Positions 9,863-17,637 of a stretch of DNA of 64,000 nt are shown here, one piece after another (position 1 is the first letter of the stretch; each line of letters starts with the position of its first letter). Source of the stretch: an uncultured Sphingomonadaceae bacterium (GTDB lineage Bacteria > Pseudomonadota > Alphaproteobacteria > Sphingomonadales > Sphingomonadaceae). Both the position numbers and the translations under genes were made by a program. The notes under the pieces were generated by a model that made no database searches, was not told the origin of the DNA, and saw only the letters and a program-made list of their open reading frames with translations. The stretch lies in assembly GCA_946479505.1 (NCBI GenBank), contig CAMLGC010000009.1, positions 4,691 through 68,690 on the forward strand, read 5' to 3'.

Positions 9863-9873
9863 GCGGTCCCCGT

Positions 9874-10638
9874 TTACCGATACGCCTGGTCCAGCATAGC
9901 GAGCGATTCGCGGTGCGTCAGGTCCAGATGCAAGGGCGTTATCGCAACATAGCCATCGCCGACCGCTTCGAGGTCGGTCGAGTGCGCCGGCGTCTCGACC
10001 GTCGGGCCGAGGGCGAACCAGTGATAGTCGTAGCCGCGCGGATCGGTGTTGGTGACGATGCGCAGCCGCCCATAATCGCGCAGCCCCTGCGTCACCACGC
10101 GGATGCCCTTCACCACGTCCGCCGCAAGCGCCGGGAAGTTGACGTTGACGAGCGTGCGCGGGGCGAGATCGGCCTCGATCAGCGAGCGCAGCACCTTCTC
10201 GCCCCAGCCGGCCGCGGCGGCGAACGGCACGGTGTCGCCCATCCCCTCGCGCGCATAGACCTGGCTCAGCGCGATCGATCGCACCCCCGCGAGCGCCCCC
10301 TCCATCGCTGCGGAGACGGTGCCCGAATAGGTCACGTCCTCGGCGAGATTGGCGCCGCGGTTGACGCCCGAGAGGATCAGGTCGGGCGGGCACTCCTTCA
10401 TGATCTTGGCGAGCGCCATCATCACCGCGTCGGTCGGCGTGCCCGAGACGGCGTAGCGTTTCTCGGCGAATTTGCGGATGCGCAAAGGACGGGTGAGGGT
10501 GAGCGAATGGCCGGCGCCCGATTGCTCCTCGGTCGGCGAGACGATCCAGATGTCGTCGGAGAAACGCGCCGCGATCTCCTCCAGCACCGCGAGGCCGGGC
10601 GCATGGTAGCCGTCGTCGTTGGTGAGCAGGATGCGCAT
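9874..10638 (-). CDS. surE: 5'/3'-nucleotidase SurE
   Basis: A metal-dependent nucleotide phosphatase of stationary-phase survival operons (254 aa, normal length). The N-terminal LTNDDG motif supplies the metal-binding aspartates, and SGVNRGANLAEDVTYSGTV carries the second metal/phosphate loop. It lies between serS and the NlpD-like gene on the same strand, consistent with one transcription unit. Confidence 0.96.
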   Translation of the reverse strand: MRILLTNDDGYHAPGLAVLEEIAARFSDDIWIVSPTEEQSGAGHSLTLTRPLRIRKFAEKRYAVSGTPTDAVMMALAKIMKECPPDLILSGVNRGANLAEDVTYSGTVSAAMEGALAGVRSIALSQVYAREGMGDTVPFAAAAGWGEKVLRSLIEADLAPRTLVNVNFPALAADVVKGIRVVTQGLRDYGRLRIVTNTDPRGYDYHWFALGPTVETPAHSTDLEAVGDGYVAITPLHLDLTHRESLAMLDQAYR

Positions 10639-10649
10639 GGTTCAGATGC

Positions 10650-10711
10650 GTCCCCGCGAAGGCCGGGACCCAAAGTCCTTGTCGGGCTGGGCTGCCGCCT
10701 TCGCGGGAGTA
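10650..10711. repeat. Palindromic element between surE and serS
   Basis: CCCCGCGAAGGCCGGGACCC and GCCGCCTTCGCGGGAG form opposed arms in the 89-bp gap. It is a REP-like element of the CGCGAAGG / CCTTCGCG family. Confidence 0.65.
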
Positions 10712-10727
10712 CAAGACAGGTTCGCGC

Positions 10728-12008
10728 TCATTGGCCCGGTTCGATGCGATCGAGCCCGTCGAGGTACGGCTGGAGCACCTGCGGGATGCTTACCGACCCG
10801 TCCTCGTTCTGGTAGTTCTCGATCACCGCGACGAGCGTGCGGCCGACCGCCAGCCCGGAACCGTTGAGCGTGTGAACGAAACGCGTGCCCTTTTCTCCTT
10901 CGGGGCGATAGCGCGCGTTCATGCGGCGGGCCTGGAAATCGGTGCAGGTCGAGCAGCTCGAAATCTCGCGATAACGGCTCTGGCCGGGCAACCAGACCTC
11001 GAGATCGTAGGTGCGCGCCGCGGAGAAGCCCATGTCGCCGGTGCACAATTTCACCCGGCGGAAGGCGAGGCCGAGCTTCGCCAGCAGATCCTCGGCGCAG
11101 GCGGTCATCCGCTCGTGCTCGGGCTCGGATTGTTCGGGCGTGGTGATCGAGACCATCTCGACCTTGTCGAACTGGTGCTGGCGGATGAAGCCGCGCGTAT
11201 CCTTGCCCGCCGCGCCCGCTTCGGAACGAAAACACGGTGTCAGCGCGGCGAAGCGCAGCGGCAGCTCCTCTTCGCTCAGGATTTCCTCGCGGACGATGTT
11301 GGTGAGGCTTACCTCGGCGGTCGGGATCAGCCAGCGGCCGTCGGTGGTCCGGAAGAGGTCGTCGGCGAACTTGGGAAGCTGCCCGGTGCCAAAGGCTATT
11401 TCGTCGCGCACCAGCAAAGGCGGCACGACCTGCTCGTAGCCATGATCGCGCGCGAGGCTGGTGAGCATGAACTGGCCGAGCGCGCGATAGAGCCGCGCGA
11501 CGGGGCCGCGCAGCAAGGTGAAGCGGGCGCCGGCGAGCTTGACGCCGGCCTCGAAATCCATCCCGAGCGCGGGCGCGATCTCGTCATGCTCGCGAGGCTC
11601 GAACGCGAATTCGGGCGGCGTGCCGTGCGTCGCGACTATCTCGTTGTCGTTTTCGTCCGCGCCTTGCGGGACGTCGGAAAGCGGCAGGTTGGGAATCGTC
11701 GCGAGGATGCCGGCGAGCTCATCATTGAGTCGCGCCTCCTCGGCCTCGAGCGCGGGGAGGCGCTCCTTGAGCGCGCCGACTTCGGCCATCAACGTTTGCG
11801 CTTTCGCCTCGTCCTTCTGCGCCTTGGCGACGCCGATCGCCTTCGACGCCTCGTTGCGACGTGCCTGGCCCGCCTGCACCTCGGTGATGAGCGACCGCCG
11901 TCGTTCGTCGAGCGCGATCAGCTCGGCGGCGCGTGGCGCGAGCCCCCGGCGCGCGAGGCCTGTGTCGAAGCTCTCGGGATTTTCTCGGATGAGGCGAATG
12001 TCGTGCAT
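10728..12008 (-). CDS. serS: Seryl-tRNA synthetase
   Basis: A class II synthetase of 426 aa. The N-terminal tRNA-binding coiled coil (about residues 30-105, rich in Ala/Glu/Lys/Arg) is followed by the catalytic core with motif 2 ([20 protein letters not shown]) and motif 3 around [19 protein letters not shown]. It is the first gene of the serS-surE-nlpD-like run and is divergent from the host-attachment protein gene. Confidence 0.97.
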   Translation of the reverse strand: MHDIRLIRENPESFDTGLARRGLAPRAAELIALDERRRSLITEVQAGQARRNEASKAIGVAKAQKDEAKAQTLMAEVGALKERLPALEAEEARLNDELAGILATIPNLPLSDVPQGADENDNEIVATHGTPPEFAFEPREHDEIAPALGMDFEAGVKLAGARFTLLRGPVARLYRALGQFMLTSLARDHGYEQVVPPLLVRDEIAFGTGQLPKFADDLFRTTDGRWLIPTAEVSLTNIVREEILSEEELPLRFAALTPCFRSEAGAAGKDTRGFIRQHQFDKVEMVSITTPEQSEPEHERMTACAEDLLAKLGLAFRRVKLCTGDMGFSAARTYDLEVWLPGQSRYREISSCSTCTDFQARRMNARYRPEGEKGTRFVHTLNGSGLAVGRTLVAVIENYQNEDGSVSIPQVLQPYLDGLDRIEPGQ

Positions 12009-12097
12009 CGCGCGGCTATGGCTTCGGCTGCCACCTCGCGCAACCCTCGGCCGTCGGGCGGCGTTTACGTGAGAGGACGGACAAGAGGAGACCCACC

Positions 12098-12619
12098 ATG
12101 CAGCTTCCGCACGACGCCTTCATTCTGGTCGCCGACGGGCGCAAGATGCTCTTCTTCCGCAACGAAGGCGATGGCGAATATCCGCATCTCGTCGTCGAGC
12201 ATGCCGAAGCGCGTCCCAATCCCAGCGATGCCGAACAGAAGACCGACACGGCTGGGCGAGCATCGTCCGAATGGGGCGGAGGCTCGCAGTCGAGCCCGAG
12301 TCAGCAGAGCCCGGTCAGCGGCAGCAGCGTGAGCCGCGGCCAGGGCGGGCAATTTGCAGCCGCGCGCAGTTCGATGCAGGAAACCGATTATCATCAGATG
12401 GAGGAGGACCGCTTCGCCGCCGAGACCGCAGACCTCCTCAAGAAGCGTGCGCTGGCGCAGGAGTTCGAATCGCTTGTGATCGTCGCGCCTCCGAAAACGC
12501 TGGGCGAGCTGCGGAAGCATTATCACAAGGAGGTGGCCGATCGCCTGATCGGCGAGGTCGACAAGGACCTGACCGGTCATCCCGTCGATCAGATTGAGAA
12601 GGTTCTGGCGGGAATTTGA
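12098..12619 (+). CDS. Host-attachment-type protein (Host_attach family)
   Basis: A 173-aa protein of the family named for attachment of soil bacteria to host cells. The N-terminus [20 protein letters not shown] is the typical strand carrying VADG. A Ser/Gln-rich linker (residues about 55-85) follows, then [19 protein letters not shown] and a conserved C-terminal helix ending [19 protein letters not shown] precedes the ATG. The molecular function of the family is not settled, and the fold resembles release-factor-like domains. An intrinsic terminator follows. Confidence 0.8.
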   Translation: MQLPHDAFILVADGRKMLFFRNEGDGEYPHLVVEHAEARPNPSDAEQKTDTAGRASSEWGGGSQSSPSQQSPVSGSSVSRGQGGQFAAARSSMQETDYHQMEEDRFAAETADLLKKRALAQEFESLVIVAPPKTLGELRKHYHKEVADRLIGEVDKDLTGHPVDQIEKVLAGI

Positions 12620-12656
12620 GGCGCCGCTGATCGCTCCGGCGCCAACGCGTTCGCAA

Positions 12657-12693
12657 GAAGCCGCGGGGGTCAGCCCTGCGCGGCTTCCTTTTT
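12657..12693 (+). terminator. Intrinsic terminator of the host-attachment gene
   Basis: A perfect 9-bp stem, GAAGCCGCG (12657-12665) with CGCGGCTTC (12679-12687), is followed by CTTTTT. It overlaps the last codons of the convergent gene, where it encodes the tail EAAQG. Confidence 0.75.
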
Positions 12694-13440
12694 CCGGGCA
12701 AGCCGCTTGCGCGCGACCAGCGCCGACGCAGCCGCGCCGAACAGCAACACCATCGGCGGTCCGGGAACCGGCGTCGGGCCACCGCTCGATCCGCCATGAT
12801 GGCCGCCGTGATGGCCATGATGCCCGCCGCTGGTGCTCCAGCCCTTGCTCGACGAACCGAAGCCGCCGGTCGAGCTGCTCGTGCTCGACGACGATGATGT
12901 CGACGAAGAGGTGGAGGACGAGGTCGACGAGGATGTCGACGAAGAGGTGGAGGATGAGGTTGAGCCGCCGCTCGAGGTGGAAGAGATGACGATGCTTCCG
13001 CTCGAGCCGCCGCCGCCGAAGAAGCCGCCACCGAAGAAGCCGCCGCCGAAGCCGCCGAACCCGCCGCTGCCGCCGACGATGATCGGCGCGCTCGATTCAC
13101 CGCTCGCCATCGGCGGAAGCGGAGGGAGCGGCATGGGCGCGGGCTGATTCATCACCGTCACCGTCGCCGGCGGGCATTCGGCCACCTCGGTCTTGCGCAC
13201 GAGCTTGCTCGGCCGATGCACGACCTTGCTCTTGCGCACGACCTTCGACGGGCGATGCACCGCCTTGGTCTTGCTCGCCTGGGCCGCGAGCGGCGCGTCA
13301 CCTTCGTGAAGCCGCACGACCTTGTCGGTCGGGCGCACGATGGGATGCTGCTGCTCGGCCATGTGCACCGCGCCACCACCCACGAGCGCACCGCCGGCGG
13401 CGCATGCGCACAATTTCGCCAAAGCCATCCGCACCGACAT
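12670..13440 (-). CDS. Ser/Thr-repeat surface protein with a PEP-CTERM-like tail
   Basis: A 256-aa exported protein of unknown role. A signal-like N-terminus is followed by a basic segment with a repeated RPSKVVRK motif, a Pro-rich stretch, a Gly/Phe-rich stretch, and a run of TSSS units (about residues 150-190). A His/Gly-rich patch and the C-terminal module PTPVPGPPMVLLFG..., then an Arg/Lys-rich end, complete it. The end resembles a PEP-CTERM sorting signal with PGP in place of PEP. I chose the ATG at 13440; an upstream in-frame start would spoil the signal peptide. It converges on the host-attachment gene. Confidence 0.65.
   Translation of the reverse strand: MSVRMALAKLCACAAGGALVGGGAVHMAEQQHPIVRPTDKVVRLHEGDAPLAAQASKTKAVHRPSKVVRKSKVVHRPSKLVRKTEVAECPPATVTVMNQPAPMPLPPLPPMASGESSAPIIVGGSGGFGGFGGGFFGGGFFGGGGSSGSIVISSTSSGGSTSSSTSSSTSSSTSSSTSSSTSSSSSTSSSTGGFGSSSKGWSTSGGHHGHHGGHHGGSSGGPTPVPGPPMVLLFGAAASALVARKRLARKKEAAQG
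12885..12970. repeat. Imperfect tandem 12-bp repeat encoding TSSS units
   Basis: GTCGACGAAGAG/GTGGAGGACGAG-like 12-mers are repeated about seven times. On the minus strand they encode the TSSS run of the surface protein. Copy number is likely to vary between strains. Confidence 0.6.
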
Positions 13441-13916
13441 AGCGTGTCTCTCTCTTTGCTGGCAGGCGACCGTGCCAGCGTCGGCTTTCGGCAACGGGTC
13501 TCCGCTGCCTGATATGCAAGAGTGCGAAACAAAGAATTAAGCGCAACCGCATTAACCATGGATCAGCGTCCCGGCCCGGGAAAATCCCGCGGGATCGAGC
13601 GCCACGCGTGATTAATGTCCTGCAGCGGGACAGGTCGGCCGCGATTACCGGCGCTATGTTAAACGAAAGGCGGGTGGGCCGCGGCGTTACTTGTGGGTTG
13701 CAAGGGAGCATTTCGTGACGATTGCGACTCGGCGAAGGTTCATCGGTCCGCAACCTCGCTTCCGCTAAACGTGTGTCGTCGAGCGCTGCGAGCCTGTGCG
13801 TTTAGCCCGTGTCCGCAAGCGCTTGTCGAGCGTGTCCGGCGTGGTTATAGGCGCGCCGGTAGGGGGACCGGTCGGAGACGCAAAGCGCCCGAATGCCGGT
13901 CAATGGGAGAGTGGGG
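13441..13916. other. 476-bp intergenic region between divergent genes
   Basis: I see no convincing gene here. The part next to the surface-protein gene is AT-richer (AAACAAAGAATTAAGCG) and carries TTAA motifs. The part next to dksA contains a GGAGAGTGGGG ribosome binding site. It must hold the promoters for both flanking genes. Confidence 0.6.
13536..13559 (+). promoter_or_regulatory. Candidate CtrA-like binding motif
   Basis: TTAACCAT at 13552-13559 matches the CtrA half-site form, and a second TTAA lies 11 bp upstream of it. The canonical spacing is TTAA-N7-TTAA, so this is an imperfect site. The rcdA homologue nearby shows that the CtrA pathway is encoded. Confidence 0.3.
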
Positions 13917-14384
13917 ATGGCTAGCGTTTTGAAGAGCGTCGACGACATCGCGAACCTGGTTCCGCCACCGGCGAACGACGGGGGGGACGGCTACCGACCG
14001 CGGCCCGACGAACCGTTCATGAATGCGCGCCAGCAGGAATATTTCCGCCGCAAGCTTCAGGCCTGGAAAGATGCGATCCTGCGCGAGGCGCAGGGCACGA
14101 TCTCGCAGCTCCAGAGCGATTCGCTGCGCGAGGCCGATCTTACCGATCGCGCCTCGAGCGAGACCGACTGGTCGATCGAGCTCAGGACGCGCGACCGCCA
14201 GCGCAAGCTGATCGCCAAAATCGACGCCGCGATCCGCCGGATCGAAGACGGCGAATACGGCTATTGCGAGGTCAGCGGCGAGCCGATCTCGCTTGCGCGA
14301 CTGGAGGCGCGGCCGATCGCGACGATGACGGTCGAGGCGCAGGAACGCCATGAGCGCCAGGAAAAGATTTCGCGCGAGGATTGA
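13917..14384 (+). CDS. dksA: RNA polymerase-binding protein DksA, zinc-finger-degenerate form
   Basis: A DksA/TraR-family protein (155 aa) that enters the RNA polymerase secondary channel and works with ppGpp. The coiled coil spans about residues 40-110, with tip residues DLTDRASSETD. The C-terminal globular finger keeps YGYCEVSGEPISLARLEARP but has only one of the four zinc cysteines (CxxS, and no second pair). I chose the ATG at 13917 because GGGAGAGTGGGG lies just before it; an in-frame ATG at 13893 has no such site. Confidence 0.9.
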   Translation: MASVLKSVDDIANLVPPPANDGGDGYRPRPDEPFMNARQQEYFRRKLQAWKDAILREAQGTISQLQSDSLREADLTDRASSETDWSIELRTRDRQRKLIAKIDAAIRRIEDGEYGYCEVSGEPISLARLEARPIATMTVEAQERHERQEKISRED

Positions 14385-14462
14385 GCGCCCGTCTTAACCT
14401 GTTCGACACCGAATACTGCTTTATGCCGGTGCTGTAACGGCACCGCAAACCCGGGACGTGAG

Positions 14463-14819
14463 ATGGACCGGCTTTCCGACGACACTTTTCCAGACGACGT
14501 GACGAGCGACGGCAGCGCCAACCGCAATGATTCGCGTGACAGCCTGCTGCTGTCGGCGCGCTTTCGGCGGATGGGCGATCAGCGTGAGGATCAGGTCCGC
14601 GTCCGCAACCTTTCGGCCGGCGGGCTGATGGTCGAGCTACCGCGCGATCTTGCGATCGGCACCGAAGTCGAGGTCGAGGTCAGGGGGATCGGCTGGGTTG
14701 CCGGGCGGATCGCGTGGAATACGGTCGGCCGCGCAGGCGTCGCATTTGACGCGCCGATCGATCCCATGCTGGCGCGAAAGCCGGTGGGGACGGGCCGCGG
14801 TCGCAAGGTCCGGTTTTGA
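14463..14819 (+). CDS. PilZ-domain protein
   Basis: A 118-aa protein with an Asp/Ser-rich N-terminal extension (about 25 residues) followed by a PilZ-like barrel. FRRMGDQREDQVRVRNLSAGG carries a basic arm and the NLSAGG box, and GRAGVAFDAPID is the closing strand. The last residues are basic (GRGRKVRF). It follows dksA by 78 bp and may be cotranscribed. It is related to the PilZ gene at 7.0 kb. Confidence 0.75.
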   Translation: MDRLSDDTFPDDVTSDGSANRNDSRDSLLLSARFRRMGDQREDQVRVRNLSAGGLMVELPRDLAIGTEVEVEVRGIGWVAGRIAWNTVGRAGVAFDAPIDPMLARKPVGTGRGRKVRF

Positions 14820-14876
14820 AATGATGCCGGCCTGGCGGAAGCCCGCACGCGCGGACCGCCGCCATCCGTTTTTCCG

Positions 14877-15032
14877 CTAGATTGCGGCCATTTCCTCTTT
14901 CAGCTTCAGCTTCTGCTTCTTGAGGTCGGCAAGCGCGCGCGTGTCCGGAAGGGGACGCTGCGACTCGGCCGTGATCTGCCGCTCGAGCCCGGCATGCTTG
15001 GCCTCCAGAGCCGAAAGATGCGTGTTGTGCAT
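14877..15032 (-). CDS. Small DUF465 (YdcH-like) protein
   Basis: A 51-aa, mostly helical protein: a short N-terminus (MHNTHLSALEAKHAGLERQI) and the family C-terminus ADLKKQKLKLKEEMAAI. AGGAGGA lies eight bases before the ATG at 15032, which fixes the start and rejects longer versions. It is divergent from a second DUF465 gene. The function is unknown. Confidence 0.85.
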   Translation of the reverse strand: MHNTHLSALEAKHAGLERQITAESQRPLPDTRALADLKKQKLKLKEEMAAI

Positions 15033-15197
15033 GGAAGCAGTCCTCCTGGTTGCTGGCGGGGAGAAGAGTAAACCACCGGCGCATGGAAATGTCGCCACCG
15101 AAGATGGTTGAATTTCGATGGTGCGTGCCATTTGACGCATGATCGGCGATGCGAGTCGTCAATTGCGGCTGGGGGTGCGACAAGGCGAGGGAATCGA

Positions 15198-15410
15198 GTG
15201 ACGGATCGGCAGATGAACGAGGCGGAGATGCGGCAGCGGCTCCAGGTGCTATGCGTCGAACATCGCGACCTCGATACGGCGATCGCGGCGCTGGGGGAGG
15301 CGAGCTCGGCCGACCAGCTCCGGCTCGCCCGCCTCAAGAAACGCAAGCTCCGGTTGCGCGACGAAATCGCCCAGCTCCAGGACCGGCTGATCCCCGACAT
15401 CATCGCCTGA
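15198..15410 (+). CDS. Second DUF465 (YdcH-like) protein
   Basis: A 70-aa helical protein with the same layout as its divergent neighbour, ending LARLKKRKLRLRDEIAQLQD. The GTG at 15198 has GAGGG upstream; an ATG five codons later (15213) is the alternative. It precedes the rcdA homologue on the same strand. Confidence 0.75.
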   Translation: MTDRQMNEAEMRQRLQVLCVEHRDLDTAIAALGEASSADQLRLARLKKRKLRLRDEIAQLQDRLIPDIIA

Positions 15411-15486
15411 GCTGCGCCGGATCGGGACGGCATCGGCCATGTGTAAACGGTGTCGCGAAGCGTGCGAATATGGCACCGTTGCCGCC

Positions 15487-15948
15487 ATGCAGACTCCGAC
15501 AGGCGATTCGCGGATTCACCGCCGGCTGGTCGACTCGCTTTATGTCGAGGCGATGCTGCTCGCCGACGAAGCGCGCGCGTATTTCGACGAAGGCGGGCGC
15601 AGCGAGCGTGAGGCGCTCGATCCGCTCGCGCGCGTCGCCTTCTCGTGCGAGTCGCTCAAGGTAACGACGCGGTTGATGCACGTAATCGCCTGGCTCCTCA
15701 CCCAGCGGGCGGTGGCCGCGGGCGAGATGCCGCCGCGCGATGCGCTGCACCCGTCGCGGCGGCTGGGAACAGCGCCGGTTTCGGAGGAAGAGGCGATCGC
15801 GGCGATGCCGGCAGCCGCACGCCAGCTCGTCGAGGCGAGCGCGGATCTGTATCGGCGCGTCGCGCGGATCGATATCGCGCAGGCTGAGCCTCCGGCACCG
15901 ACGAGCCCCGCGCGGCGGATGCTCGATCGGCTACAGTCGGCGTTCTAG
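15487..15948 (+). CDS. rcdA: DUF1465 / RcdA-like CtrA-degradation adaptor
   Basis: A 153-aa protein of the DUF1465 family. In Caulobacter the family member RcdA helps deliver CtrA to ClpXP. The diagnostic N-terminus RRLVDSLYVEAMLLADEARAYFD is followed by three helices typical of the dimer. The ATG at 15487 puts the conserved region 11 residues in; an in-frame ATG at 15439 is an alternative. Its stop overlaps the stop of the convergent nitronate monooxygenase gene. Confidence 0.85.
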   Translation: MQTPTGDSRIHRRLVDSLYVEAMLLADEARAYFDEGGRSEREALDPLARVAFSCESLKVTTRLMHVIAWLLTQRAVAAGEMPPRDALHPSRRLGTAPVSEEEAIAAMPAAARQLVEASADLYRRVARIDIAQAEPPAPTSPARRMLDRLQSAF

Positions 15949-16904
15949 ACCGCCAACCGCGCCCGCGCAGCGCGATACTCCGCCTCGAGCCGGTCGACGC
16001 GCGCCGCCACGGATTCGATGAGGTCCACCGCGCCGATCCCCTGACCCGAGCCCCAGATGTCGCGCCACGCCTTCGCCTTGCTCGAATTGCCGCCGCCGAA
16101 GTTCATCGTCTTCACATCGCCCTGTGCGAGATTGTCTGGATCGAGCCCGGCGGCCTCGATCGAGGCGCGCAGATAATTGCCGTGAACGCCGGTGAAGAGA
16201 TCCGAATAGACGATGTCGCTCGCGCGGCCCGCGACGATCGCCTGCTTGTACGCCTCGACCGCATTTGCCTCGTCGGTGGCGATGAACGGCGAGCCGATAT
16301 AAGCGAGGTCCGCGCCCGCGGCTTGCGCCGCCAGGATCGCGCCACCGACGGCGATCGCCCCCGAAAGCGCCAGCGGACCATCGAACCATTGCCGGATTTC
16401 CTGGAGAAGCGCGAAGGGCGAGAGTCGTCCCGCATGGCCTCCGGCGCCCGCCGCGACCGCGATCAAGCCGTCGGCGCCCTTCTCGATCGCCTTCCTCGCA
16501 TAGCGATCGTCGATCACGTCATGAAGCGTGATCCCGCCCCAGCCATGAACGGCATCGTTGAGGTCTTCGCGCGCGCCCAGTGAGGTGATGACGATCGGCA
16601 CCTGCCATTTGGCGCAGGTCGCGAGATCGGCCTCGAGCCTGTCATTCGAGCGGTGGACGATCTGGTTGACCGCATAGGGAGCGGCGGGCCGCTCGGGATG
16701 GTCGCGGTTCCAGGCGGCAAGCTCCTCGGTAATCCGGTGAAGCCATTCGTCGAGCAGCGCCTGCGGCCGAGCGTTGAGCGCGGGAAACGCGCCGACGATC
16801 CCCGCCTTGCATTGCGCGATCACCAGATCGGGGTCCGAGATGATGAAGAGCGGCGCGCCGATGACGGGCAGGCGCAACGAGCTGAGGATGGCGGGCAGGC
16901 TCAT
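15945..16904 (-). CDS. Nitronate monooxygenase (2-nitropropane dioxygenase family)
   Basis: An FMN-dependent TIM-barrel enzyme (319 aa) that oxidises alkyl nitronates. It shows LRLPVIGAPLFIISDPDLV at the N-terminus, AAGAGGHAGRLSPFALL (FMN phosphate loop with the conserved His), and LSGAIAVGGAILAAQAAGADLAYIGSPFIAT. Length is normal. It is followed in the genome by the gamma carbonic anhydrase on the same strand, with a 47-bp gap. Confidence 0.9.
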   Translation of the reverse strand: MSLPAILSSLRLPVIGAPLFIISDPDLVIAQCKAGIVGAFPALNARPQALLDEWLHRITEELAAWNRDHPERPAAPYAVNQIVHRSNDRLEADLATCAKWQVPIVITSLGAREDLNDAVHGWGGITLHDVIDDRYARKAIEKGADGLIAVAAGAGGHAGRLSPFALLQEIRQWFDGPLALSGAIAVGGAILAAQAAGADLAYIGSPFIATDEANAVEAYKQAIVAGRASDIVYSDLFTGVHGNYLRASIEAAGLDPDNLAQGDVKTMNFGGGNSSKAKAWRDIWGSGQGIGAVDLIESVAARVDRLEAEYRAARARLAV

Positions 16905-16951
16905 GTGAGTTTCATAGCGAAACCCAATCGGCTGTCCAGCACGCGCCCATT

Positions 16952-17476
16952 TCAGTCGATCCGCTTCAACCCCGCGGCATACCGATGCTGACGCTCGACA
17001 TAATGGCGGGCCGAGGCCTCGAGCATGGCGCGCGCGCCATCGTCGAGGCTTCGCACGGTCCGCGCCGGGCTGCCGACGATCAGCGTGTCGGGCGCGAAGC
17101 GCTTGTTCTCGGTGACCAGCGCGCCTGCGCCGATCACGCAGCCATCGCCGATGATCGCGCGATTGAGCACGATCGCGCCCATGCCGACGAGCACGCGATC
17201 GCCGATCGTGCAGCCATGCAGGATGGCATGATGCCCGATCGTGCAATCCGCGCCGACCGTCAGCGGCGCGCCGGGATCGGAATGAAGCATCGCCGATTCC
17301 TGGATGTTGGTGCGCGCGCCGACGAGGATCGGCGTGTTGTCCGCCCGGATCACCGCGCCGAACCAGATGTTCGCATCTTCGGCCAACCGCGCGTCGCCGA
17401 TCACGTCGGCGCTGGGCGCGATCCAGACGCGATCGCCGAGGCGGGGGCGAACCCCTTCGATTTCGTAGAGCGGCAT
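16952..17476 (-). CDS. Gamma-class carbonic anhydrase-like protein
   Basis: A 174-aa left-handed beta-helix protein of the gamma carbonic anhydrase / PaaY group. Hexapeptide repeats run through residues about 15-130. The zinc histidines lie in MLHSDPG and TIGHHAILHG. AAGGATATGG precedes the chosen ATG at 17476; longer in-frame starts add a non-conserved tail. It is divergent from korA and upstream of the nitronate monooxygenase gene. The physiological substrate is not certain. Confidence 0.85.
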   Translation of the reverse strand: MPLYEIEGVRPRLGDRVWIAPSADVIGDARLAEDANIWFGAVIRADNTPILVGARTNIQESAMLHSDPGAPLTVGADCTIGHHAILHGCTIGDRVLVGMGAIVLNRAIIGDGCVIGAGALVTENKRFAPDTLIVGSPARTVRSLDDGARAMLEASARHYVERQHRYAAGLKRID

Positions 17477-17637
17477 CCCATATCCTTTCGATCGGCATGG
17501 CGGGCGAGCACCGTGGCATCGGCATCGCGCTCCTGCCATTGAAAAGAACGGTTTGCAGGCGCGTCCGCAAATTCTACTTTGGGGGAATGCAGCCCCCGGC
17601 GTAGAGGGCGCGCGACACTTGTTTGCAGGAACGTGAC

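Noticed and set aside
13561..13890. A small gene upstream of dksA
   Set aside because: Short open frames here lack a ribosome binding site and any family resemblance.
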